IMG/VR virus record: IMGVR_UViG_3300047388_000181
Coordinates: 1-45,822 of that record
Strand: one strand, 5' to 3'
Source of the DNA: a virus
DNA length: 45,822 nt
Each line of letters begins with the position of its first letter. The stretch's first letter is position 1. Shown in pieces: positions 18,030 to 26,753 of this stretch. Made by a program: the position numbers and the translations under genes. Below the pieces are notes generated by a model. That model ran no database searches. It had not been told where the DNA came from and was given only the letters and a program-made list of their open reading frames with translations.

Positions 18030-18923
18030 ATGGCCGTACTTGGTAAGTTCAAACAATTGGTCGGTAGTCGAACGCTCATCCCGGTCGACTACTCCGACTG
18101 GCTTGTGGCCGGCGAGAAGATCACTGGCATCGTATGCCTCGTTGACTTGGGGTCAGCGACGGTCGACACGATTACCATTTTGCCTGATTGCAGGCATGCT
18201 ACGTTTATCGTTGACGGTGGTACGCTTGGTGACGTGTTCAACGTTATCGTTGAGGTGAACACCAACCACGGACAGCGGCGTTTCGACCATGTTGAGATCA
18301 TGGTTGAGACGAACGGCGGCCCGACTTTCAATGCCGGGACTGAACAAGCGCTTCTCTCGGTCATCGGCCCAGCCGGTCCGGCAGGCGTACCCGGTCCTAC
18401 TGGTCCAGCCGGCTCGATCGCTGGGTTCACTGGTCCTACGGGCGTGACGGGCGACACCGGCGCAACCGGTCCGCTGGGTGCCCCCACCGGCCCTACTGGT
18501 GTGAGCGGCCCGACGGGCGCTACAGGTGCAGGCACAGTTGGGTCGACCGGCCCTACCGGACCGGCGAACGGGCCGACGGGCAACACGGGTCCGACGGGAT
18601 CGCAGGGTACGCAGGGCGTAGCTGGTGCAACCGGCAACACTGGACCGACCGGTTTCACAGGAGCCGCAGGGACACCCGCTAGTGCAGGCGCGACTGGACC
18701 GACGGGCAACACCGGACCGACTGGTGCGGCGTCTACAGTCGTTGGTCCGACCGGCAATACCGGCAACACTGGTCCGACCGGCGCAGCATCTACGGTTGCT
18801 GGCCCTACTGGCGCAACCGGAAACACCGGACCCACAGGATCGACGGGTCCTACAGGTCCAGCGTCTCAATTCGTTATCGCGATGGCGGCTGAAACCGCCC
18901 TATTCTTTCCTGGAGCACTCTGA
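18030..18923 (+). CDS. Collagen-like fibre protein 6 with tail-adaptor head
   Basis: This 297-residue protein has an N-terminal beta domain of about 105 residues ([28 protein letters not shown] through [13 protein letters not shown]). It resembles phage fibre-tail adaptor domains and is distantly like the 94-residue protein at 20897. Residues about 112-280 are Gly-X-Y triplets with repeated GPTGAASTV segments. A short hydrophobic end ([14 protein letters not shown]) follows. It is a plausible fibre that attaches to the tail through its head domain. The TGA stop overlaps the next ATG (TGATG). Confidence 0.75.
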   Translation: MAVLGKFKQLVGSRTLIPVDYSDWLVAGEKITGIVCLVDLGSATVDTITILPDCRHATFIVDGGTLGDVFNVIVEVNTNHGQRRFDHVEIMVETNGGPTFNAGTEQALLSVIGPAGPAGVPGPTGPAGSIAGFTGPTGVTGDTGATGPLGAPTGPTGVSGPTGATGAGTVGSTGPTGPANGPTGNTGPTGSQGTQGVAGATGNTGPTGFTGAAGTPASAGATGPTGNTGPTGAASTVVGPTGNTGNTGPTGAASTVAGPTGATGNTGPTGSTGPTGPASQFVIAMAAETALFFPGAL

Positions 18924-19348
18924 TGGCAGTTACAGCAAATTCCATTATCACCGCGCAAGCCGCCAACCGCGGCCACGTGCAGATCGCCAACGCCGACGCG
19001 CAGGCCCAGAAGACGGTCTACACCGCTGGCGCAAACGGCAGTCTGCTTCGCGGCCTCCTCCTGCAGTCGACCGATACATCCGGTCGCGACGTGCAGATAT
19101 CGATCACGAACAGCGGCACGTCGTATCCCCTCGGGACCGTAACTGTGCCGGCCGGCGCGGGCAACTCGGGATCAGTCCCGTCCGTGAACGCATTGAATTC
19201 GGCGCAGCTACCCGGCTTGCCGCTCGACACCAACGGAAACCCGACGCTCTTCCTTGTCAGTGGCGACACACTGACGGTTAGCGCGTTATCGACGGTGACA
19301 GCAGCTAAGCTCATCACAGCGTCGGCGATCGAGGCGGGTGATCTATAA
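18923..19348 (+). CDS. Small beta-structured virion protein
   Basis: This 141-residue protein belongs to a type I recognise from many phages: it begins with a strand [20 protein letters not shown], continues [36 protein letters not shown] and ends [23 protein letters not shown]. The conserved TAGANGS and LPLDTNGNP features suggest a jelly-roll decoration or fibre-associated protein. It lies between collagen-like genes and overlaps both neighbours by one base. The exact position in the virion is unknown. Confidence 0.6.
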   Translation: MAVTANSIITAQAANRGHVQIANADAQAQKTVYTAGANGSLLRGLLLQSTDTSGRDVQISITNSGTSYPLGTVTVPAGAGNSGSVPSVNALNSAQLPGLPLDTNGNPTLFLVSGDTLTVSALSTVTAAKLITASAIEAGDL

Positions 19349-19866
19349 TGTTCGCAATTCCTGGAGATCGAGTAGGCGGGAGAGGATCGACCGGACCCAC
19401 TGGTCCGCTCGGACCTACTGGCATGACCGGGCCAACGGGCGCCGCGGGCGCCGCGGGCACTACTGGCCCAACCGGTCCGACTGGTTTCACTGGAAACACC
19501 GGCCCAACCGGTAATACTGGTTCTACCGGTGCCGTGAACGGCGTGATCACGCAAAACTCAAAGAGCGCAGCGTACACCACGGTGCTTTCGGATGCCGGAC
19601 TTGCGATCTATCACCCTGCAGCTGATACGACGGCACGTACGTGGACCATCGATAGCAACGCCAACGTTGCATACGCCGTCGGCACGTGCATCACGTTCGT
19701 GAACGAGCACGGCGCTGGCGTTATTACAATCGCAATCGCATCGGATACGATGCGCCTAGCAGGTACTGGTACGACCGGTAGCCGCACACTTGCCGCAGAC
19801 GGTATCGCTACCGCGTATAAAATGACGTCGACCTCGTGGTTGATCTCCGGAACGGGATTGACCTGA
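19348..19866 (+). CDS. Collagen-like fibre protein 7
   Basis: This 172-residue protein has a short head, about 50 residues of Gly-X-Y triplets (including a GAAGAAGTT interruption), and a C-terminal beta domain of about 105 residues ([39 protein letters not shown] through [16 protein letters not shown]). This end domain is frequent in phage tail fibres and is thought to be a trimerising or binding tip. The TGA overlaps the next ATG. Confidence 0.75.
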   Translation: MFAIPGDRVGGRGSTGPTGPLGPTGMTGPTGAAGAAGTTGPTGPTGFTGNTGPTGNTGSTGAVNGVITQNSKSAAYTTVLSDAGLAIYHPAADTTARTWTIDSNANVAYAVGTCITFVNEHGAGVITIAIASDTMRLAGTGTTGSRTLAADGIATAYKMTSTSWLISGTGLT

Positions 19867-20888
19867 TGACGGCCCCCGTCCAGCAACTCCTATTGTCCTA
19901 TCACCCTGGCGTCGCATTAGGAGGCGGGACTTTCTTTCTGACCAGCGGCACGACGTGGGTGGTGCCGTCGGATTGGAACAACGCCAACAACAAGATTGAG
20001 TGTATCGGTGGCGGTGGCGGTGCCGGTTCGGGCGCTCCTGCGCTATCGAGCGGTGGTGGCGGTGGCGGCGGCGCTTACGCGACGATCTCCAACATCACAC
20101 TTACACCGGGTGGGACCGTGAATATCACGATCGGTCAGGGCGGTGCGGGCGCGACAACTGTCAACGCGTCCGGTACTGACGGCACCGATACGAATTTCAA
20201 TAGCGGTCAAGTTATCGCTAAGGGCGGAGTACATGGCTTTGCTACCAGTTCCGGCGGCGGTGGCGCAGGCGGCACAGCGGCATCCTGTACGCCGACAACG
20301 GGAGCCCATAGTGGTGGCAGCGGCGGTAACGCGGCGGGTTCTGGTTCTGGCGGTGGCGGCGGCGGAGCAGGTGGCCCTAACGGGGCCGGCCTCGTCGGTG
20401 CCGCGGCTACCACGGGTAATACTTGGTCTGGCAGTGGTGGTGGCGCCGCCGATGGTTCATCAGGGACAGCAGCGCAACAGTCCGGGGCGAACGGCGGCAA
20501 CGGCGGGCAGGCACGGGACAACACGGCGGGCGGCGCGGGGGGAACGGGTAGCACCACCGGTTCGCAAACCGCCGGCGGAAACGGTTCACATGGTTCTGGT
20601 GGCGGAGGCGGCGGCGGTACTTTCTCTGCGAATAACAACGCTATGGCGGGCGGCGCGGGTGGCGCCGGTATCGGCTGGACGCAGACTTCCAATAGCGCAG
20701 TAGCCGGCGCAGGTGGCGGTGGCGGTGGCGGTGCGGGCTCGAACAGCGCGAATGCCAGCAACGGCGGCAATGCCGGTAACTACGGCGGCGGTGGCGGCGG
20801 TGGCGGCGCGTATGCTTCCGGATCACATACCAACGGCAACGGCGGCAATGGTGCCAACGGCATTATCGTTATCACTTACACACCGTAG
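19866..20888 (+). CDS. Glycine-rich adhesin-like tail protein
   Basis: The start is ATG 19866 (340 residues), overlapping the previous stop; an upstream in-frame start would lie in the preceding gene. After a short beta segment (TTWVVPSDWNNANNKIECIGGGG) almost the whole protein is made of polyglycine stretches alternating with Ser, Ala, Asn and Thr (many GGGGGG runs), ending with GANGIIVITYTP. This matches glycine-rich phage proteins, in which polyglycine-II helices pack side by side, as known for the T-even-type gp38 adhesins at fibre tips. It probably sits at the end of a fibre and contacts the host surface. Confidence 0.7.
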   Translation: MTAPVQQLLLSYHPGVALGGGTFFLTSGTTWVVPSDWNNANNKIECIGGGGGAGSGAPALSSGGGGGGGAYATISNITLTPGGTVNITIGQGGAGATTVNASGTDGTDTNFNSGQVIAKGGVHGFATSSGGGGAGGTAASCTPTTGAHSGGSGGNAAGSGSGGGGGGAGGPNGAGLVGAAATTGNTWSGSGGGAADGSSGTAAQQSGANGGNGGQARDNTAGGAGGTGSTTGSQTAGGNGSHGSGGGGGGGTFSANNNAMAGGAGGAGIGWTQTSNSAVAGAGGGGGGGAGSNSANASNGGNAGNYGGGGGGGGAYASGSHTNGNGGNGANGIIVITYTP

Positions 20889-20896
20889 GGCACACC

Positions 20897-21181
20897 ATGC
20901 TGTCGAAGAACAAGGTATATCACGCCGTAGGCGATATCCGGAACGGTACATTGAATTACGCACCCTGGCTGCTGCCGGGCGAAGTGCTCTCTGACGCCGC
21001 GGTCGTATCCTCGTCGGCTACCTTACTGATCACCAACGTGGTGGTCTTCCAGGGCAAACGCGTGACATTCACGCGCTCCGGCGGCGTTGCCGGCGAGACG
21101 GCCACGATTACCGCCACGGTAAACACCAGCAAGACCGAACGGAAGATCGAGCACTTCCAAGTGCTCGTCAGCGCACCATAA
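20897..21181 (+). CDS. Small tail-fibre adaptor-type protein
   Basis: This 94-residue protein is almost entirely beta strands: NKVYHAVGDIRNGTLNYAPWLLPGEVLSDAAVV, then SSATLLITNVVVFQGKRVTF and a C-terminal ERKIEHFQVLVSAP. It resembles the N-terminal domain of the collagen-like protein at 18030 ([10 protein letters not shown]..., then FDHVEIMVE). I infer a stand-alone copy of that adaptor domain. A palindrome with perfect arms (21108) lies near its end. A hairpin follows the stop. Confidence 0.55.
   Translation: MLSKNKVYHAVGDIRNGTLNYAPWLLPGEVLSDAAVVSSSATLLITNVVVFQGKRVTFTRSGGVAGETATITATVNTSKTERKIEHFQVLVSAP
21108..21122. promoter_or_regulatory. Dispersed palindrome, perfect arms
   Basis: TTACCGCCACGGTAA near the end of the 94-residue gene, encoding part of ITATVN. 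Confidence 0.65.
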
Positions 21182-21186
21182 AGCCT

Positions 21187-21213
21187 TTTAGGTGCCCGTT
21201 AACGCACCCTAAA
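21187..21213 (+). terminator. Hairpin after structural block
   Basis: TTTAGGTGC (21187-21195) pairs with GCACCCTAAA (21204-21213), with one bulged base and an 8-nt loop. No T-run follows. It separates the fibre genes from the lysis genes. Confidence 0.4.
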
Positions 21214-21259
21214 CGGATGCGGGCGACCACAGGAAACATCGTATCTACGAGGTTTTCCT

Positions 21260-21925
21260 ATGGTCCCAGCATCCATCCGCTACAAGAACCCCGGCGCAAT
21301 GTGGGGCAACGCCCTGGCGATCAAGTGGGGCGCCGAGAGGAAAGCTGTCGTGCTTAACGACGGCCTCGGGCAGCACAACAACATCGCGGTATTCCCGACC
21401 TACGTGCAGGGTATCTGCGCGCAGCTCGACCTGTGGCGTTCGTCCCCCAACTACCGGAACAAGAGCTTCGCCAGCGCTATCGCGATCTGGTGCGGCCACA
21501 ACAGCATCGAGAGCTACATCGCCTTCGTCACGGCGCGCGTACCGGGTTTGACCCGCGGCACGATCATGAATGATGCGTTCTGGCGCGGCCCGATGGCTAT
21601 CCCATTCCTCAAGGCGCAGGCGTGGCACGAAGCGGGCATGCAGTATCCAGCCCCTGAAGCAGATTGGGTCGCAGCGCGTAAGCGCGTGCTCTCCGGCAAG
21701 CCGACCGCAGGCACCGTGAAGAAGGCTGGGGGTTCCGCTGGCTCTTTGCTGCCGACGACCATCGCCCTCCACCAGCTCGGACTGTCTTTCCCTGTCGCCC
21801 TCGGCGCCGGCGTCGCTATCGCGATCGCGATCTTCCTCGCATGGAAGTTCTGGCCGACGAAGGCAGCTGCGCTTCCCGATACTCCACACCCGGCCGCCAC
21901 GCCAGTAGCAGGACAACCGAAATGA
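21260..21925 (+). CDS. Putative endolysin with C-terminal membrane segment
   Basis: This 221-residue protein begins VPASIRYKNPGAMWG, a segment typical of a group of phage and alphaproteobacterial peptidoglycan-degrading (lysozyme-like) domains, continuing through VFPTYVQGICAQLDLW and IAIWCGHNSIESYIAFVTARV. The presumed enzymatic part spans about residues 1-145. Unusually, residues about 170-190 (FPVALGAGVAIAIAIFLAWKFW) form a membrane helix followed by a Pro/Ala tail. It is the first gene of a lysis group with two membrane proteins. It could instead be a virion-associated muralytic protein. ACGAGG lies before the ATG. The next gene overlaps by ATGA. Confidence 0.6.
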   Translation: MVPASIRYKNPGAMWGNALAIKWGAERKAVVLNDGLGQHNNIAVFPTYVQGICAQLDLWRSSPNYRNKSFASAIAIWCGHNSIESYIAFVTARVPGLTRGTIMNDAFWRGPMAIPFLKAQAWHEAGMQYPAPEADWVAARKRVLSGKPTAGTVKKAGGSAGSLLPTTIALHQLGLSFPVALGAGVAIAIAIFLAWKFWPTKAAALPDTPHPAATPVAGQPK

Positions 21926-22281
21926 TTTTGATCGCGCTCATCCTTCCTGGCCTTACGATCGCGTACGCATTCTGGGTGCGCCCGATGCTGCGCGCGCTAC
22001 CGCAGTTCAAGGCCTTCTACGCAGAAGCCGATGGCTTCTGGGCGCGCGTCTGGGCGCTCTGTGGCAAGTCCGCCACGTTCGCGTTCGCTGGCTTTGTGCA
22101 GCTGGTCGGCTGGTCGCTTCAATCGATCGATCCGCTGGCCAAGGCACTCGGCGACCCAGACATGCAGGCACAGATCACAGCGCACCTGCAGGCTAACCCG
22201 AAAGTGCTCGGCTACGTGATGATCGCAATCTCGATTATCACTGTCATGGCGCGCCTTCGTACGTACGCGAAGGACATTTGA
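21922..22281 (+). CDS. Membrane protein of lysis module (holin candidate)
   Basis: This protein of 119 residues starts at ATG 21922, overlapping the endolysin stop. It has an N-terminal membrane helix (ILIALILPGLTIAYAFWV), a middle amphipathic region with another hydrophobic stretch (TFAFAGFVQLVGWSL) and a C-terminal helix (VLGYVMIAISIITVMARL). Three hydrophobic segments and location make it a holin candidate. The next membrane protein competes for that role. The last base of its TGA is the first base of the next ATG. Confidence 0.55.
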   Translation: MILIALILPGLTIAYAFWVRPMLRALPQFKAFYAEADGFWARVWALCGKSATFAFAGFVQLVGWSLQSIDPLAKALGDPDMQAQITAHLQANPKVLGYVMIAISIITVMARLRTYAKDI

Positions 22282-22718
22282 TGCTCACCGCGATCCTCGC
22301 CTTCTTCCAGGTGATCCCCGCGATCACTGGTGGCATCAACAACTGGGTCTCCAAATACTACGACGCCAAGGTGCAAATCACCGCGGCGCGTATCGGCGGG
22401 GACGTGGACGTTGCGAAGGCGTTGGTATCTGGCGTTGTCGCCGAAGGGACGACGCGTGTTCAGTTCTTGCAGACGGTCAGCCAGAGTAGGTTCTTGATGG
22501 CCCTCGTTGGCGGCTTCGCCTTCCCGTGGATGATCTACCAAGGGAAGGTTGTTCTCTGGGACAACATCCTCTGCATATGGTTCCTCGGTGAGTATGGGTT
22601 CACGCCGCCGATCGGCGGGACCGTGGGCGCTTGGGCCGGCATTATCATCGCAGGAATTTTCGGTAGCGGTACCGTAATGGGTATCGGCCAGATGTTCTTC
22701 AACCGCAAAAACCAATAG
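22281..22718 (+). CDS. Membrane protein, 3-TM holin-like
   Basis: This 145-residue protein has an N-terminal hydrophobic segment (MLTAILAFFQVIPAITGG), a charged helix (DAKVQITAARIGGDVDVAKAL), then two further hydrophobic segments (FLMALVGGFAFPWMIYQG and GAWAGIIIAGIFGSGTVMGI). Layout is like the 3-TM holins of phages and gene transfer agents: long soluble helix plus C-terminal helices. It probably forms the membrane lesion that releases the endolysin. Its start shares one base with the previous stop. Confidence 0.6.
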   Translation: MLTAILAFFQVIPAITGGINNWVSKYYDAKVQITAARIGGDVDVAKALVSGVVAEGTTRVQFLQTVSQSRFLMALVGGFAFPWMIYQGKVVLWDNILCIWFLGEYGFTPPIGGTVGAWAGIIIAGIFGSGTVMGIGQMFFNRKNQ

Positions 22719-22726
22719 GACCTCCA

Positions 22727-23011
22727 ATGTTCAAGATCGTAGCACTGGTCTACCTCATCGTTGCCGGCCAGCCGTTCGCTGAGCCGCTCAAGGTCACGCA
22801 CAACAAGCAGTTCGTCGGGCTGGACGGCGAGAAGGAGTGCATGGCGTATCTGGCATCAGACGCGTTCGCCAAGCAGCGCGGGCAACTCAATCTCGCCCTA
22901 TCGCAGACCCTTGCCGAGAAAGTAGCAGAGGAAGCGGAGAAGAACAAAGAAGCTCCCCCGTCGACCGATGTCGCCATCACGGTGTCCTGTGAAGAAGATC
23001 ACAGCCTGTGA
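22727..23011 (+). CDS. Small exported protein of lysis module
   Basis: This 94-residue protein has a hydrophobic N-terminus (MFKIVALVYLIVAGQPFAEP) consistent with a signal peptide, then a mature part with two cysteines (KECMAYL and VSCEED) that could form a disulphide. A charged helix (AEKVAEEAEKNKEAPP) lies between them. Short exported proteins next to holin and endolysin genes can be spanin-like, but there is no lipobox. AGGACC precedes the ATG. Function unknown. Confidence 0.5.
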   Translation: MFKIVALVYLIVAGQPFAEPLKVTHNKQFVGLDGEKECMAYLASDAFAKQRGQLNLALSQTLAEKVAEEAEKNKEAPPSTDVAITVSCEEDHSL

Positions 23012-23161
23012 AGTCTAAACCCCCATCAGGTAATACCCCCTTCACAGGGGGACGTTCCCAGCGCGCAGATCACGGTGCGCTGCGTGCCGCATCAGGCGGT
23101 ACAGAGAAGGCCTATGCAGGAGAAGTACGTGCGGAAGAAAAAACCCCATCAGGAGAAGAAA
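23012..23161 (+). other. Intergenic leader before 23162 gene
   Basis: These 150 bases hold no supported gene. A short hairpin (CCCCC TTCACA GGGGG, 23036-23051) and three AGAAG/AGGAG-type ribosome sites in a row are visible. The reading frame of the next gene is open through part of this stretch (an earlier ATG lies at 23114). Confidence 0.35.
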
Positions 23162-23650
23162 ATGCCAATCCCCAAGCCGAATGAAGACGACCTCGATGCG
23201 AAAATCAGCCAGCAGCTAGCTGAAAAGGATACGAGCGCACGCGAAGCTGCCGCGCTCGAAGAGAAGATGCAGGTCGCGAAGCTCGCCGCTATCGATGCAG
23301 CGAACAAGCAGGCCAAGCAAGCCGAAGAAGAACCTCTGGTATCCGTTGCCGCCCGCGGCCGCGAGTACCTGATGGAGAAGATGCGTGAGCATGCCGAGAA
23401 GGCAAAGAAGGCGGAATACGTGCCGCCCCCGATGACTGACAGGATGCGAGCGAACATCAACGCCGAGATGGAAGCCGGACGCCGGGCGCAAGCCAAGCAC
23501 GAGGCCCAACAGGCGTCACGGCCCGTCCCGGTGAAAGAGAAGTGGGACGGCAGCAACACGAAGGTATTTCGGCCGGGTGATGTCGTACCCGATCCGATGG
23601 CAAGCGGTGCGAACCAGTTCGCTGGAGTGCCACCAACGTACGACAAGTGA
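23162..23650 (+). CDS. Charged coiled-coil protein of unknown function
   Basis: I chose ATG 23162 (162 residues) because AGGAG (23151-23155) lies seven bases before it; ATG 23114 is an alternative. Residues about 8-100 are highly charged and helical (KISQQLAEKDTSAREAAALEEKMQ, then REYLMEKMREHAEKAKKAE), suggesting a long coiled coil. The C-terminal 40 residues are disordered (VPVKEKWDGSNTKVFRPGD). I recognise no family. It sits between the lysis genes and the endonuclease VII/tail genes and may be a virion protein. Confidence 0.55.
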   Translation: MPIPKPNEDDLDAKISQQLAEKDTSAREAAALEEKMQVAKLAAIDAANKQAKQAEEEPLVSVAARGREYLMEKMREHAEKAKKAEYVPPPMTDRMRANINAEMEAGRRAQAKHEAQQASRPVPVKEKWDGSNTKVFRPGDVVPDPMASGANQFAGVPPTYDK

Positions 23651-23651
23651 C

Positions 23652-24092
23652 ATGACTGAAGACGAGCGTACATACCAACGAGAATACGCGCGCACCGAGA
23701 AACGGAAAGCGGTGCGCCGTAGATACAATCAGTCGGAAAAGGGCAAAGCAAACAACAACGCCCAATGCAAACGGTGGCGCGAGCAGAATAGAGACAAGTA
23801 CCTCGCGTCGCTAAAAAAGGCTGATCTGAAGCGCCACTATGGGCTGACCCAAGAACAGTGGAATAAACTGTTTACGGATCAGGGGTCTAAATGCGCTGCC
23901 TGCAGGTCTACGGACCCAAAGGTGAAAACCGGTAAGTGGTCGACTGATCACTGCCACACGACAGGTAAAGTCCGAGGCATTCTCTGCAACGGATGCAACA
24001 CGGCGCTGGGGCATGCAGAAGATAAGCCTGCTACCCTGCGGGCACTGGCGAGCTATCTAGAGGGGGGGTTAACTTGGGATCGTTCAAGTTAG
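23652..24092 (+). CDS. Recombination endonuclease VII-like nuclease
   Basis: This 146-residue protein starts at ATG 23652 just after the previous stop. The N-terminal 60 residues are basic and helical (YARTEKRKAVRRRYNQSEKGK). The core carries the zinc and catalytic features of the endonuclease VII/HNH (beta-beta-alpha metal) family: CAAC at 81-84, DHCH at 99-102 and CNGC at 112-115, preceded by HYGLTQEQWNKLF. T4 endonuclease VII resolves branched DNA before packaging; free-standing relatives often behave as mobile (homing) genes. Here it interrupts the virion gene order and overlaps the apparent start of the large tail gene, so mobility is plausible. Confidence 0.85.
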   Translation: MTEDERTYQREYARTEKRKAVRRRYNQSEKGKANNNAQCKRWREQNRDKYLASLKKADLKRHYGLTQEQWNKLFTDQGSKCAACRSTDPKVKTGKWSTDHCHTTGKVRGILCNGCNTALGHAEDKPATLRALASYLEGGLTWDRSS

Positions 24093-26753
24093 AGCAATTT
24101 CGGCGGTAGTTTACCTGCCTGGGACGCTCATCTATTACCTGCGGGGCAGGCTTCGGACGCGCTGAACACGTACCTCTTTTCGGGTGCGATGATCGGTTGG
24201 CGCGTGCCGAAGCTGCTGCGCACGTTGCTGAACTCGGCTGCGAAGAAGGTCTATCGCGTCCCGACCATCACCCAAAGCGTCGCGGTAGCGTACTTCCTAT
24301 TCAAGCTCAACCCGATCGAGGGCGACACTGTCCGCATTGGCGAGGAGACCTACGAGTTTACCGCCACGGTAACGGACGCATATGACGTGTTGCTGGGCGG
24401 TAACGCAACTACGACAGCGGACAACTTTTTCAAAGCGCTGACCACGACCGGCACGAACGGAGTGACCTATGGTGTTGGTACTGTCGCCAACCCGGCGATC
24501 GACACGACCGATAGCGCGCGCAATACAGCGACTATTGGCGCTACGACCTATCAAGCGATCAAGACGTTGGCGCCGGACTTCGGTGCGGTATATAATACGA
24601 CTAAAGTCGCTGAGAGCACGGGTAACGTACGCACGACATGGCTATTTGACCCGTCGTCCCTAGCGAACACCACGACCACGTTCACTGGTGGCACCAACCA
24701 GTCGTTCGATAATCGGATCACCGGTATTGCGACATGGCTGGAGTTCGAGGATCAGTTCACCGACATCATGCGCTCGCCCGTGGTCGACGACCAGTTCGGG
24801 CGCTACTATTTCGCCAGTCCCTCACTGTCGCCGCAGTACAACACCTACGATCGCATCGTGGCGGGTCAGGCCCCCTGGTTGCTTGGCGTGCCCGCACCGG
24901 GCTGTAACCCCGGTGTCATCGTTACCGGAGGCGGTAATCTCGCGCAGATAGGCAACGTAACCGCCGCGGCGGGGGCCGGCGCCAGCACACCGGGCGGCAA
25001 TACCATCGCCCTGATCAAGATCACCCCAACAGGGGCGATGACGCTCAACGACATCACTTTCGTGCCGCGGTCTACGGTCCCAACCGCGAATTTCACTGCG
25101 GTGCTCTACGACGACAACGTCGGTTCGCCGTTCGAGATAGTCAACGAGGGGGTACAGATCACTGGCTGTGTCGCCGGTTCGGCGGTCACGAGCGGGTTCA
25201 CCAATCCAACCGGCTTGCTGGCCAATGTGCCGTACTGGATCGGCTTCATGATGGATACCCCCGTCGCGTTCCAGTTGGCCGATGCCACACTGCCGGGTGT
25301 CGTGGTGTCCAACACGTATAGCAACGGACCACCGCCGTTTATCAGTAGCGCTACCGGCGGACAGCCGAATTGGCAGATATTCGGCAACCTCACTACGTCG
25401 AGCATCATCGAGGCGCGCTCCTACACCTACACCTGGGTGAGCGCGTACGGCGAGGAGGGTGCACCCGCTCCACCCACGCTCGTGAACGGGTGGTCTAACG
25501 GGACATGGACGATCAGCATGTTCACGCCGGCGCTCGACGATCTGGGCATCGAACGGAACATCAAGACTGTGCGGATATATCGTACCGTCCCCGACACCTC
25601 GGGCGGCGCGTCGTATTACTTCGTTGCCGAGCAGGACGTCAACCTCGCTACCTACGTCGACAACATCTCTGACGATGTCGTCGCGCTTAATATTCTACTC
25701 CCCAGCGGAGCGTGGTTTCCCCCTCCTGCGGGGTTGCAAGCGATGCTCTCGATGCCGAATGGTATGGCAGTGGGCTTCAAGGGCAACGAGCTGTGGTTCG
25801 CCGAGCCGTATCATCCGCACGCGTGGCCGCCCGGCTACGTGCTGACGACGGAATTCCCCATCGTCGGTATCGGTGTCAGTGGCAACTCGGTGATCGCGGC
25901 GACATCAGGCACGCCCTACATCGCCAGCGGCGTTGCGCCCGGCTCGATGGTGCTGACGAAAGCGATCAGCCCGGAGCCGTGCAACTCGCGCGGGTCAGTG
26001 CTCGCGACGGACTACGGTGTGTTCTACGTCTCCCCGAATGGCTTGGTGATGGTATCGCCCTCCACTGGCGCAGCCGAGAACGTGACCGGGTCCTGGGTGA
26101 CACGCGAGAAGTGGCAGGCCCTCGTGCCGCAGTCCAACCTCACCGCTATTCAGCTGGCAGCGACTTACTTCGCCTTCCAGACGGATGCGCAGACCGGCTT
26201 CACGGTTGAACTCGCCAACGACAGCGAGAGCTTCACGATCTGGCCTCAGCCCGGCGGCCATCGCATCGGCTTCAACCGCATGTCATCGCCGCTTCTGACC
26301 GACGTGGACAACATCCAGACCGACCCGTGGACCGGCATCGGGATGATGATCGCTAACGGGAACGTCTATTACTACGACTTCTCGGATCAGGCGCCGACTA
26401 TCCAGCCGTGCACGTGGCGCTCCAAAATACTTCAGCAGAGCGAGAAGAAGAACTTCGAGGCCATCAAAGTCTACTTCACCGTGCCGCCTAACACGCCGGC
26501 GCAGAACGCTGTCCGCAACACGGCGGACACCCTGGACCCCAGCTGGAATACGCTGGATACAGGGCAGTACGGCATCCTCCGGGTGTACGCCGATGGTGTG
26601 CTGGTGACCACGCGCGAGATCGTCAAGAGCGGCGAGTTGCTACGCGTGCTGTCAGGGTTCATGGCGGAGGAGTGGCAGTTCGAGATCACCACGCGCGTCC
26701 TGATATCGAACATACAAGTCGGCACGAGTGTGAAGGAGCTGGCCAGTGTCTAA
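24074..26753 (+). CDS. Large tail (tubular/nozzle-type) protein, apparent +1 frameshift near start
   Basis: From the in-frame ATG 24189 this gene gives 854 residues. However, the same frame is already open from 24093 and encodes FGGSLPAWDAHLLPAGQASDALNTYLFSGA, which is the expected N-terminal block of these tail proteins and has no start codon. The missing first residues (GSFKLEQF) lie in the overlapping frame from TTG 24074, behind an A-G7 ribosome site (24061-24068). The two parts join by a +1 shift at TTT_CGG (24098-24103), giving about 892 residues. The body is beta-rich, with YTYTWVSAYGEEGAPAP and GNELWFAEPYHPHAWPPGY typical of podovirus tail-tube or hub proteins. A 1-nt sequencing error in the TTT run would also explain it. 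Confidence 0.75.
24358..24372. promoter_or_regulatory. Dispersed palindrome, perfect arms
   Basis: TTACCGCCACGGTAA in the large tail gene, encoding part of FTATVT. A related copy with a 4-base spacer (TTACCGGAGGCGGTAA) lies at 24922. Confidence 0.65.

Noticed and set aside
13600-18880. CRISPR-like short repeats
   Set aside because: The repeats are in-frame Gly-X-Y codons with no spacers of constant length and no direct repeats of CRISPR type.
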